Below are positions 52,801 to 63,365 of a stretch of DNA of 64,000 nt, one piece after another. The notes under the pieces are model-generated. The model did no database searches and was not told where the DNA came from. It saw only the letters and a program-made list of their open reading frames with translations. The position numbers and the translations under genes are program-made. Positions within the stretch are counted from its first letter, which is position 1; the number at the start of each line of letters is the position of its first letter. The stretch comes from Apostichopus japonicus (taxonomy: Eukaryota; Echinodermata; Holothuroidea; Aspidochirotida; Stichopodidae): contig NC_092567.1 in assembly GCF_037975245.1 (NCBI RefSeq), positions 601,501 to 665,500 on the forward strand, written 5' to 3'.

Positions 52801-55800
52801 CCACTGCATCCATATTCAGGGTGGGAATTTGGCAAAAAAAGTTGGTAAGCATTTTTTCATTTTTTGATGAAATGTGCTTACCAACATGAGCCAAGATTTC
52901 TCAGTTGGTAAGCACAATTCATGAATCGGTAAGCACAGCACAATGACCTGAACGCTGTTATCCTTTTGTGAAAACTTCATGATTCGCGGCACAAGTGTAC
53001 TTTATATTGAGCCGACAGCGGCGGCGCAGATAATCCAGTCAATGCATGTTCGATCGAAATAATTACAATCCCTGTCCATCACGTTGAACTCTCCGACCAG
53101 ACAATACCGGGTCGAATACTCGACTTGGTATTAGTTATTCAAATACATGATCAAAGGAAATGTATCGACTGGAGATCGTAAAAAAAAACTCTGAAAATCA
53201 GTAGAGAAATTACCAATTGTGTACGAAAAGTAAGTTCGGTCCTTTCAAATTTTACGAAAGATCCAGCAAAACACTTTCGAAAAATTCATGCAAAACTGGC
53301 ATATCGTGCTACATGCAACTAATGTCATGTAAACAAGGCTCTAGTACACCCATTTATGAATAAACCGTAAGACCACGTCTGGTGTTAAGCGAGGGGAAAA
53401 GAAAGTATTTTCTAGAATTTCAAAAAATACGGAAAAAATAATGTCCTACCATAGTTAAGTTTATAGCAAATAGCCTAACCACCTCGTCTGTTACGGATCT
53501 CACGTAACTACAAAAACACAACCAATTGTATTTTGCGAACTTGACGTTTTCTACAAGAACATAGAAATAATTTTAAGCATTAGTTAATCATGCCGTGTGG
53601 CCTAAAACATATTTTATTACAAGGTTTACTTTCATAAAGATGGCCATAGCTTGATATCTATGAACTGATATCTATGAACTGTGCCTCGTGTATCATGGGG
53701 AATACTCCATGAAACGTTTCTTGGAAACGTGCCAAAAATGTTAACAAACAGGTGTTAGACAGGGGATGAGCGCACAGTTGTTTGGCAGGGTACCTGGGAA
53801 AATTCTGAGCACATGTACAGTATGAACTACGCAATTGCCGTCGGCAATTGCGTAGTTCATGTGTGAAGTTGGAATAATTTGCGATGCATACACAGTTAGT
53901 CGTAGGTATGTGACGGTCCAGGCACGATCGCTGAGCTAGCAGCCAGCTGTGTGCGGCCTGTTCGTTGGTGCTTTTTGCTCGCTGCGCGACAAATTAATCC
54001 TCCGTAACTTAGAAGCAGATTGCAGATAAGCCTACTACAGTCCGATGCAGTCACTTACGGTCAGAATTTTTGGTACGCTCATTACAAGGGTGTGTAGTAC
54101 TAGGCCCATTTGATTTTCTTATTTTGGTAAGCGATATTTTCATTCCAGTACGCTAGCGTACCGGCGTACCGTAAAATTCCCACCCTGTCCATATTCATCA
54201 AGCCCCACCCCACCTATATTCATCAAGCCCCACCCCACCTATATTCATCAAGTCCCACCCCACCCATATTCATCAAGCCCCACTGCATCCATATTCATCA
54301 AGCCCCACCCCACCTATATTCATCAAGTCCCACCCCACCTGTATTCATCAAACCCCACCCATATTCATCAAACCCCATACATCCATATTTATCAATCTAT
54401 CAAGCCCCACCCATATTCATCAAGCCACACCCATATTCATCAAGCCACACCCATATTCATCAAACCTTACTGTTTTTCCTGATTTTATTTCTGCTCTGTT
54501 CCAGTTTGTTCCTTCTGGTAGGGATACTGCTTGCGTGAAGGTCCTTCGAGATATAGAGCCCGGAGAGGAGATTACCTGTCACTACGGAGAGGACTTCTTT
54601 GGAGAGAATAATTGCTACTGTGAATGTGAGACTTGTGAGAGGTAAGACCATGTACATTTAAAAAACAGTTAGGTTCTCACTCTCTGGTTTGAGAGGAAAG
54701 TCGCACATTATTGTAATTCTAATGTTTAATATATATATAGTTAAGTTTAGTGTCATTATCACTGCACCTCAAAGGTCCATATTATGTCACAAAATTAATG
54801 ATTAAAATATATGTATAGTAAATTTTAGTGTCCTTATCACTGCACCTCAAAGGTCCATATTATGTCACAAAATTAATGTTTAATATATATGTATATAGTT
54901 AATTTTAATGTCCTTATCACTGCACCTCAACTTAGGTCCATATTATGTCACAAAATTAATGTTTAATATATAGTTAAGTTTAGTGTCCTTATATTGCACT
55001 TCAAAGGTCCATATTATGTCACATAAGTAATGTTTAATATAAATGTATATATTTAATTTTAGTGTCCTTATCACTGCACTTCAAAGGTCCATATTATGTC
55101 ACATAAGTAATGAATTTTAGTGTCCTTATCACTGCACTTCAAAGGTCCATATTATGTCACAAATTAATGGAAGATATATGTCATACTTTTATTTCTTATT
55201 CAATGTTCATTATGTTTTCTTTGAAGATTACAACGAGGGGCTTTTGTCCCTAATTGCTCGCCAAAGAAAGACAGCAAAGAGGAGAAATACAGTCTAAGGG
55301 AGACACATAAACGTCTCATGAGACTGAAAAAGACAGACCAAAAGACACAAGCAGGACATGTGCCTCAAAAAGGTAGCATACCTCATGTATTTTTGCAACG
55401 TGTGTACCTCAGAGAGGTAGCAATACCTCATGTTGTTTCGTGAAATTGTAACATGTGTGTGTGTACGTGTGATGGAATAACAATGTAGAAAATTCATAAA
55501 ACTTTAAAGGATATTGTGTGAGAAATTATGAAACATTATTGTTGGCTTAGTACAGGCTACATATTAACATAGCCATGGTTGACCTTGTCATTCTGCACTT
55601 CACAATTCATGCACTTCTCCATAGTGCTGAAAGTTTAAGCTGTGCTATACTCATATAAGAAAAGTGGGTGCCTGTTAGCCTTGAGAGCGTGAAAGTCAAT
55701 GAAGAGAGCCCATTTAGTCGCTCTATTTTATATATGCCATTAACTACACAAGATTTGCTTTCATATGAGCAGTTTAGCTATGAAACTACTTTCATCTCTT

Positions 55801-56770
55801 TCTGTGTTATTTTACAGCTGTTCAGAATCGTTGTCGGGAGGAGTCTCCAGATAATACGAAACCCAGATCTAGGAGAAGACCTTTATCTCCATCTGGTCAC
55901 CTAAATCAACAAATGATCAAGTTGATCGCTAAGAAGCAATGTCTTTCACCTTACGATGCTTCACTGAGCCTCGCAGAAGGGAGCAAGAAGATGGCCGCTC
56001 TGAAGCAGAAATATCTCAGGGAATACGCTGCAAAGGGTGGTGTCCTTCCGTGGAAGGGACGCCTAGGCAAAGAACAAGAGGGGTCATCTTCGGAGAGTTC
56101 CGACAGCGAGGTTTCATTTAATTTCAAGCACGCCTCGCCGGGGCACTTTGAATCTCGAACGTACGAATCGGAAATATCAAACTGCGAAACCAAAATGAAA
56201 ATCAGAGACATTTCCGGTTCGTCTTACCGGGCGAGGCGGATGTCGATGCGTCCGTCTCTGAGGTTGTACGCCGGGGAGGAATCGAAAAGCGAGACAGACC
56301 GAAACGACAGGCGGAAAAGAAAAGTGGTCGGATACGACGAGGAGGAAACCATGGACGCCAAACGAAAGATTCCACGGATCACGATCAAAATGAAAGATCC
56401 GAACGGTGACATCGAAGAGGTCGTGACCTCGTCGGAAGACGAAAACCAAAGTAGACAATCTTCACCAGCAGCTGAGATGGAAGAAGTGGGTTCATTGCGA
56501 CGCAGGCGTGAGCTGGCAAAAGAACAATCGTTAGGCGTCTTCGGTTACCCGGTCAAGATAAAATCACGCTCGCCTAGTCACCAATCGTCCAGCCAAAGCG
56601 AGGATTGGGAGGTGCAGGATAGTGTACCCCTCTCTCAGTACTTGGACTCTCCCAGGAAACTCTCTAATAACATCAAACCCCCTATTCAGGATAACAGTGC
56701 CAGGAGGATCCATTTTAAGATGGGAGGGAAGTCGTTTTTACAATACAGGCCTCAAACTTCACGCAGTTGA
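49837..56770 (+). CDS. KMT5B: Histone H4-K20 methyltransferase SUV4-20 (KMT5B/C), complete coding region, 7 coding exons
   Basis: KMT5B/C convert H4K20me1 to me2/me3 in heterochromatin and at DNA damage. Coding exons: 49837-50000, 50502-50667, 51260-51369, 52002-52188, 54505-54641, 55227-55372, 55818-56770; borders and phases agree, giving 620 residues (human KMT5C 462, KMT5B 885). N-terminal [20 protein letters not shown] is the family signature. The SET domain spans about residues 110-255: [59 protein letters not shown] (199-209), [18 protein letters not shown] (catalytic-region Tyr 236) and a post-SET CxCxxC at 248-253. [10 protein letters not shown] follows. The last exon is a long Ser/Lys/Arg-rich tail, GC-richer than the rest. 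ATG 49837 is the first after the acceptor at 49806; vertebrate proteins have extra N-terminal residues, so an upstream start exon remains possible. One ancestral gene rather than the B/C pair is expected. Confidence 0.95.
50069..50447 (+). mobile_element. TTAA-type MITE, family B, copy 3
   Basis: 379 bp from TTAAAGGCATTGAAGACTCG to GAGTCTTCAAACCCTTTAA with TTAA at both borders. The longest and best preserved copy of the family. It sits in KMT5B intron 1, ending 54 bases before the exon 2 acceptor. Confidence 0.87.
50845..51080. repeat. About 76-bp tandem repeat, three units, in KMT5B intron 2
   Basis: Units containing CTCTGAGAATTTTTATTGCG, AGCTGTACAGATGAGAGGTT and AGGCTTTAGGCTAC recur at about 50858, 50933 and 51010. 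Confidence 0.85.
51938..52000 (+). repeat. CTTTGTTTGTATTTA repeat forming the acceptor tract of KMT5B exon 4
   Basis: Four 15-base units of CTTTGTTTGTATTTA, the last degenerate, lead into TTGTATTCCAG at 52001. The repeat therefore supplies the pyrimidine-rich tract and could vary in length between individuals. Confidence 0.7.
52510..52816. repeat. CATATTCATCAAGCCCCACC minisatellite, left part
   Basis: Roughly 23-base units of CATATTCATCAAGCCCCACC plus CCAC, about 13 in number, in KMT5B intron 4. The array is interrupted by the hAT element and resumes at 54188. Confidence 0.9.
52817..54187. mobile_element. 1.37-kb hAT-type element inserted inside the KMT5B intron minisatellite
   Basis: Termini CAGGGTGGGAATTT and AAATTCCCACCCTG are perfect inverse ends. 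TCCATATT flanks it on both sides (52809-52816 and 54188-54195), an exact 8-bp target duplication. The duplication lies within the minisatellite unit, so the array predates the insertion. No transposase was found. Near 52835-52945 TTGGTAAGCA words recur in both orientations, and a 19-bp palindrome lies at 53822-53860. Confidence 0.92.
54188..54470. repeat. CATATTCATCAAGCCCCACC minisatellite, right part
   Basis: About 13 further units of the same array as 52510-52816, ending about 35 bases before the exon 5 acceptor at 54504. Confidence 0.9.
54720..55165. repeat. Tandem repeat of about 80 bp, six units, in KMT5B intron 5
   Basis: Units carry TTAGTGTCCTTATCACTGCA, CTTCAAAGGTCCATATTATG and TCACAAAATTAATGTTTAAT; some are shortened. 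It fills most of the 585-bp intron. Confidence 0.88.
55355..55435 (+). repeat. Duplicated exon end plus donor, KMT5B exon 6
   Basis: GTGCCTCAAAAAG|GTAGCATA followed by CCTCATGT is repeated about 42 bases downstream as GTACCTCAGAGAGGTAGCAA and TACCTCATGT. The second copy preserves an AG|GTAGCA donor. Confidence 0.75.
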
Positions 56771-59220
56771 CAAACAGGCAGCACTAGTGTACACGAGGGC
56801 AGTCCGGGCGGTTTCCGTGCAACCTTGCGGTTTGCGGCTTTCTGCGTCAGAAATTTACTCAGATCGGTCTCAAATGTCTTTTCAACCAATTCACCATCTT
56901 GAATGTAAACATGATTAAAAAAGATCCAACTGCAAAAAATAAAAAAAGTTCAGTATTAGAGAAAAGGAAATGTTCCAACTAATAATAAAAGACATTTGTC
57001 TGAGAGCAGTGCGAGTGAGTATTTTGTTATGGAGATTGGAGAACTGTTCCCAGGTTTGACTTATTTCAATCGGAAAAATTTCTGTGAATGAATGAATCAA
57101 TTAATTAATTTATAAGTATAGATAATTGGTGTATTTTGTCTCACATTGGGAACGAACCCTAATGATGTACCGTACATCAAATCAAGTTTAATTGAAATAT
57201 TTAATTCTTTTCTAACTGGTTAGGTGTTCCCACCCCAATTAGCAGGAATTGCAAAAGTAGGCATTTAAAGGCCATTTCTCTTAGGCCATGATCACCAAAA
57301 CGCTGAGATTAAGCCCAACAATTGAAGGAGATTTGATCACATTTGCTTGATGAGTACTTAGCTTCTTGCTAATATTTTGCTATTTTAAGAGAGTTATATC
57401 AGCTGGTTTGATGTAAATCTCTTTCCAAGGTTTTGATGTGTGATGTAACATGTGGACAAAAGAGCAGGTTGAAAAAGGTTGACCTGTAAAGTTATTTAAA
57501 TCTCAGTCAGTGATTTGTAATATGATTTTACTATTTTAAATGACATCTTTTGTGCCTGTTTTAAAGCACAGTTCTGTTTATTTATGTCAGCCATAATTTA
57601 ATGGGGATGTATGTCTTCTATAGACTCAATGCAGTAGAGATTTAACATATAAAAAAGCAATTGGGGTTTAGATTAAATATCATATCGTGGTTTACAACTG
57701 CAGGAAGAGAATGGTTGCTAGGTGATAGAATTACATTGGCCTGTAGAAGAGCTGTAAGTGTGAATTTTGTCATCTTTGGAGTAGCGTCAAAAGTTTGTAT
57801 CTAGAAAGCTAGGCAGTTAATACAGCATTTTAATGAATTAATAAGTTACACTGGTTACTTCATTTTGTGCATAGAGTATCTGTTGAATTTCTCCAGTAGT
57901 TTTCAGACCCTAACATGTAGCACATATGCTCCATTTAACAGGAAAATAGCTGATTTAAAAACCTGGATATTGCAAAAGACTAAAACTGATCACATTTCGC
58001 CAGCCTCAGGCCTGCTTATTAAATTTAGATATAAATTTAGCACATCAGACCCATTTCATGAATATTCAGGAAGCAGTAGATGCTGTTGGTGGCATTGTAT
58101 TGAAAGTTTTCCTCATAGATGAGCGACATGTTTCTATGGATCGGGAAAGTACATGGGGATGGCGCTATACCAAAATTGAAAAAGAAAACTTATTTTACCC
58201 CCAAAAACACACTCTGTCAGTTTACTTCATTCCAATCTGTTTATTTCTATTTAATTTTGATTTTATGGCAATGACTTTCTCGCTTAGTCTGGACTTTGAT
58301 CTGGTCTGGGTCCAATAGCCATCTGATCTGGGTCCAACTGCCAATGTGACAAGGCCAGGGCCTTTTCTCCGAGCCATCGATACAAAAATGTAAGAAGATG
58401 AATCCGAATCCAATGTTCATCTCTTGACAGCATTTGATGTTTTAAATCATTGTATGTAATCGCATAATTAGTTTAAATTATTTATCCCCCGGACAGGTAT
58501 CATTCTGCCAGGGACAATCCTCCTCGTTTCACTTTTGTTTCTCACCGGACGCAAATATAGCAGCTTAATATGGGTTGATTGGTGTTAATACTGTATGTTG
58601 TGCAATTTCATATTTCATTTTTGTCTTATTCCAAAGTTGGAGAGATATTCTTCATTCTCTAATTTTGCAAAAGTCTGACAACAGTAATTTCAACACATTT
58701 TGTACAGTTTCTTTTGAAAAGTCACATTTTGACAGATAATTGCAGATGTCAACTTGTATGTTTTCCGATAACGTTTGTTTGGACAAAGTGAGGGGGGATG
58801 GGGCATGTTAGTGAAAGGGGTGTGGGGTAGGGTGACATACATGGGAAGAGAGAGTTGTTTGAAGGACAGCTTGCTGGGAACAGAGCTGGTGTAGGTAGGA
58901 GAGATGTAATGTGTAGATAAAGCTAAATGAAACTTGTGTGAACGACACTGTAATTTAGGGAAATCTAGTGGTAAATTAATATTATTTTGTATCTGCAGGA
59001 ATTACCTCTAATGTAGAAGAAGGAAAGAGGCATCCAGCATATCTCAGTTGGTTGAAAGTTATATGTTGATGTTCAGTTTGTGACTATTATTAATGTCAAG
59101 ATATTGATCACTAATAGAGCTTGTTGGTAACCATGTTGTTGCACAGTCACACCATTGCTGAATGGGTTAAATGGAGTCAGTGTTTCATGTAAAACTGTAC
59201 ACAGATATTTCTCAGGTGGG
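56771..59220 (+). other. KMT5B 3' UTR and downstream DNA; no further gene seen
   Basis: A candidate AATAAA is at 56938-56943, about 170 bases past the stop, in an A-rich run. Beyond it the sequence is AT-rich without recognisable coding, RNA or transposon features. Confidence 0.4.
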
Positions 59221-59228
59221 AGTGTTAG

Positions 59229-59715
59229 CGAGGGTGTGGTATAGGTCTGGAGTATGGTTCTGTGGTAGGGGTCTGGAGTATGGTTCTGTGGTATAGGTCT
59301 GGAGTATGGTTCTGTGGTAGGGGTCTGGAATATGGGTCTGTAGTTGGTCTGGAGTATGGTTCTGTGGTATGGATATGTGGTATGGGTCAGTGGTATGGGT
59401 CTGGATTATGGGTATGTGTCTGTGGTATGGTTCTGGAGTATGGGTCTGTGGTTTGGGTATATGGTTGGGTATGTGGTATGGTTCTGTGATATGGGTCTGT
59501 GGTATGGGTATGTGTCTGTGGTATGAGTATGTGATATGTGGTATGGTTCTGTGGTATATGTCTGTGGTATGTGTCTGTGGTATGTGCCTGTGGTATGGGT
59601 CTGTGGTATGGGTCTGTAGTATGGGTCTGTGGTATGGATATGTGGTATCGGTCTGTGGTATTGGGTATGTGGTATGGGTCTGTGGTATGCGTATGTGGTA
59701 TGGGTCTGGGATCTT
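59229..59715. repeat. GGTATGGGTCTGTGGTATGG-type minisatellite
   Basis: Degenerate 12-20-base units of GTCTGTGGTATGG and GTTCTGGAGTATGG cover nearly 490 bases. Valine/glycine/tryptophan-rich open frames in several + strand frames reflect the repeat and are not genes. Confidence 0.9.
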
Positions 59716-59949
59716 TTGGGAATATATGGTATTATAGACTGTCAGTTGACTACTTGAGAGTTCATGTTAATTGTACTAGGCACAATTGCCTGGCAGTCCT
59801 CGGCACCTGTGTGGTTTCTCTCATGGTGGTTGTTGTTTTCTATTAGGGGTGCATCCTTGGTCATGGTAGAGAAAGGTGGGGAGGGGGGTGTGGCAAACTG
59901 AATTTGTATCACCAGCGGATGTGCAATTGTATAAATGTGTGGCACGGAT

Positions 59950-60450
59950 GGGGTATCTGTTTGTGAGAGGGGGAAATGGGAAGGGAATGGGGTATGGGTT
60001 TGTGAGAGGGGAATGGGGTATGGGTTTGTGAGAGGGGAATGGGGTATGGGTTTGTTAGAGGGGAATGGGGTATGGGTTTGTTAGAGGGGAATGGGGTATG
60101 GGTTTGTGAGAGGGGAATAGGATATGGGTTTGTTAGAGGGGAATGGGGTATGGGTTTGTGAGAGGGGAATGGGGTATGGGTTTGTGAGAGGGGAATGGGG
60201 TATGGGTTTGTGAGAGGGGAATGGGATATCGGTTTGTGAGAGGGGAATGGGGTATGGGTTTGTGAGAGGGGAATGGGGTATGGGTTTGTGAGAGGGGAAT
60301 GGGGTATGGGTTTGTGAGAGGGGAATGGGGTATGGGTTTGTGAGAGGGGAATGTGGTATGGGTTTGTGAGAGGGGTATGGGTTTGTGAGAGGGGAATGGG
60401 GTATGGGTTTGTGAGAGGGCAATGGGGTATGAGTTTGTGAGTGGGGAAGT
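59950..60450. repeat. 26-bp G-rich minisatellite, about 18 units
   Basis: The unit is GGGTTTGTGAGAGGGGAATG plus GGGTAT. Variants include GTTAGAG for GTGAGAG and GGGATATC. The + strand is strongly G-biased with four G-runs per unit. The minus-strand SHKPIPHSPLTNPYP peptides are an artefact of the repeat. Confidence 0.95.
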
Positions 60451-63204
60451 ACTCATATGCTATGGATACTTAAATGTAAGCTGCACAATTAAACTGTTTA
60501 GATGTTGTGTTTAGCCTCAAACCTCGCCTGTGCGTAGTAAATGTTGGAATATCTAACCAGATTTAAATATGGGACAACCACAGAATAGAGACAATACACG
60601 GAAGCATTTATTTACTAATTACCAGGTGCGAAAAATTATTAACTGTTTGGTAAGTAAGTTTGGAGAACAATTTTGGTTTGGAGAACAATTTGAAAGTTCA
60701 TGGGAGCAAATTTTTTGGTTATTCACTAGAAATTAAAAATAAAATGCAAAATACTACAGCTCTGTATAAAATCTGTTATGCATATTTGCATGTGTGATGC
60801 ATTTTGCCTATTTTGTGCAGCTGGTTGCTGTTGGTTACCAAATTCTCTGTCATTCTTGGAATGGATTTATGAATATTTCGTATGCATCCTATTTAAGATG
60901 TTACCTCTTGAATATGCAAATTGTTTGGCAAAATATTAGTTGTTAATGTGTGACCAATAGTCATGTGATAACATCTGCAATGACCAGCTCTTATGTATAT
61001 ATTTATGTAACACTGGAAGGAACATGTGTATTATATTGTAAAAGCTAACATAGTCCTGAATATTGAAGAATATAATTTTTGATGGAAAACTGAAACCTCA
61101 TCTTTTTGTATTTTCTTTTTCATTTTTTCTACTAGTTGGGTTTTGATTGTTGTATTAATCCTGGCTGGTTTTAGTTATGGTACTACTTGGTTTGTTTCAT
61201 TACATGTAATTGTTTAAAGGCATTGAAGACTCGCCCCAAACCTTGTGCTGCATTCTGAAAAAGTTAACTGGGTATTGACTGTAGCTATATGAATTGACTG
61301 TACACTAGTGTCTAATTTACCGACGGTGCCAGGCCAGTATTTTTTGGGATCGATGGTGGTGTCTAACACTTCTGTTACACCTCATCGGAAACTAGGTCAG
61401 ATTACCGGCATGAGACGTTTTTTTTTGTGCGCAAGTCTTCACACCCTTTAATTGAAATTGTAATGAATATTAACTTGCTTTCATAAAAGTAGTGCTTTAC
61501 ATACCTATTTCTACTTACCTTCAGGTTCTCTCTGTAAATCCTATACACTCTCAGTGAAGTTCCAAATAGCTTTTTTGAATTTGAGTTTGTCATCGCGTTC
61601 TAATTAGTTTACTTTGCAAATCGCGATAGAAGTACCTGCGGTATTCCTCTATTTCATTCCAGACACCCAGTAACCGTTTTAAGATGAACTGAGGGCAGTA
61701 TTTAACTTAAATTATGATCACTGGGTCGGGGTCAACGCACAGTAACAAAGCTGCTGGAAATGAATTCACCTTGATCGACTGGGCTAAACAAGAAACATGA
61801 CACAGTGAAAATTGTTAGGCAATGTGTTTCTTGAAGCGTCGTTTCAGATAAACGCAAAATCAGCTAAGATAACAGCTCCATATAGGTAAATATGTGCGAG
61901 TAACGTAGCGTTACGCCCATACTCTAGGGAAATATGATCAAAATAACGAAATCACCATTATTACTAGTTTGTAGGCCGAGCTACAATAATAGGCTACTAA
62001 CGTTTGTGCATAGGCTAGCCTAATTTCTTAAATCTTGCTTAGGCTTACAAGTTACAGTTACAGAGACTTAGTGTAACCTTGCGACAGTGAAGTACCTATG
62101 TTTAATTGATCATACTGTACGAGTATATAAGACCCTATCGTTGGTTAGGTCTAAGGCTAGGCTAGTTGGTTTCAGAAAGAATATGTTGGACGTATTTCTT
62201 CATTATATAATGTTGCATCACATAGGGAGTACAGTAGCCTACACACATAAAAAACAATTGTTGAGCTGTGATAATCTTAGCCTGGCCTAGCGTAACTAAA
62301 CCATTTATGACTATGATTAAACATGACAAAAGTTGGGCCTAGGCTAGGCCTATTTCGTACTGGATAGTGATGATTTGGACTTAGTTTAAAAGTTCAATTA
62401 AGGTAGATCGTCTTTCATCAAGTTTGTGAAAATTGCATTTAGAGATTGTTAGTAAACTTCAATTGGGGCGTAGGCTACAGCCTATTCTAAGCCTAGGCCT
62501 ACTGTATGTTGCTGTTACTTGTACTGACCAGTATGAAATTCCCAAGATGGCATTGTTGTTCCTACTGTTCCTCATTAGACATAGGCCCAAACCAACATCC
62601 TACTGTGGAAATAATTTAGTGTTCAAATTTTTGTGTTTGTACAGTACTTTGAAGGATATGAGGTTTGTGTTATCATGGTTTCTGTGCAAACAACTGCTAT
62701 ATCATTACACTTGCACAGGAATTTGACCATTTTAAATAGCATTTGCAATGCTATCGTGGACAAATGATTCCATGCCTATGCTTAGGCCCTAAGCATTTAT
62801 GTTGCAGATGCATTTTACTATGTGTTACCAGATAAGTTATGCTCCTAGTACGGTATGTGCATAATGCAAGTTGTTCATATATGTGTAAAGTGCTGTCATT
62901 TTAACATATTGTTATCCAATTATGCCTATTGGTTGTACTACATCTGTGATGCCAATAAATTTGGTTCCCTTCTATGGTGAAACCATAAGTAGAGGTTCTT
63001 CCCATACCTTTGTGATAGATTATCGATGTTCATGTGTGGGCATCTGCCTGTTGCAGAGGTAGCCTAAGACTATGTCATTTCATGAATGTTATTTTGTTAT
63101 CGGTACGGTTGTATAAAGATCCATTTTCCATCAATAGTGTGGATGCCACCCACATCTATATTCAGTAAACCAACTCTATGACCTCTCTTTTCTATTTACT
63201 TTAG
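60451..63204. other. Intergenic/5' region before the last gene
   Basis: No gene is recognised. It includes MITE family B copy 4 (61214-61451) and a TAGGC/GCCTA-rich cluster at about 61970-62560 resembling that upstream of NCAPH2, which may mark the promoter of the gene starting at 63276. Confidence 0.45.
61214..61451 (+). mobile_element. TTAA-type MITE, family B, copy 4 (internally deleted)
   Basis: 238 bp with TTAAAGGCATTGAAGACTCG and GTCTTCACACCCTTTAA ends and TTAA borders. It lacks about 130 bases of the central part after GAAAAAGTTAACT, and resumes at GGGTATTGAC. Confidence 0.85.
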
Positions 63205-63275
63205 CTTTGGTTTGAGTCAGATTTTACAGACGTCGTCAAATGGTTTAGCCATCATTCACCATCGCAGGGAACAAA

Positions 63276-63365
63276 ATGGATGCCCAAGTGACTGCCATGT
63301 TACCAGTCCTTGGTGGTGGAAATACCACAGAAATTTGTAACAAATTGCAAGAATTTAACAAAGAG
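63276..63365 (+). CDS. First coding exon of an unidentified gene, continues beyond the window
   Basis: An exon starting at 63205 (after CTTTAG) has ATG at 63276 in the context AACAAAATGG and stays open for 30 codons to the donor GAG|GTACAA at 63366. The peptide begins MDAQVTAMLPVLGGGNTTEI and ends LQEFNKE. I do not recognise the family. The short helical-looking sequence ending in a phase-0 donor is reasonable for a start exon, but one exon is thin evidence. No later exon is recognised up to 64000. Confidence 0.45.

Noticed and set aside
52492-52867. Frames rich in IHQAPPHP / IFIKPHP repeats
   Set aside because: Translation of the CATATTCATCAAGCCCC minisatellite in a KMT5B intron.
59262-59846. 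Gly/Val/Trp/Met-rich + strand frames
   Set aside because: Translation of the GT-rich minisatellite; not gene-like.
60081-60456. Minus-strand frames with repeated SHKPIPHSPLTNPYP
   Set aside because: Translation of the 26-bp G-rich minisatellite; two overlapping frames give the same peptide family, as expected for a repeat artefact.
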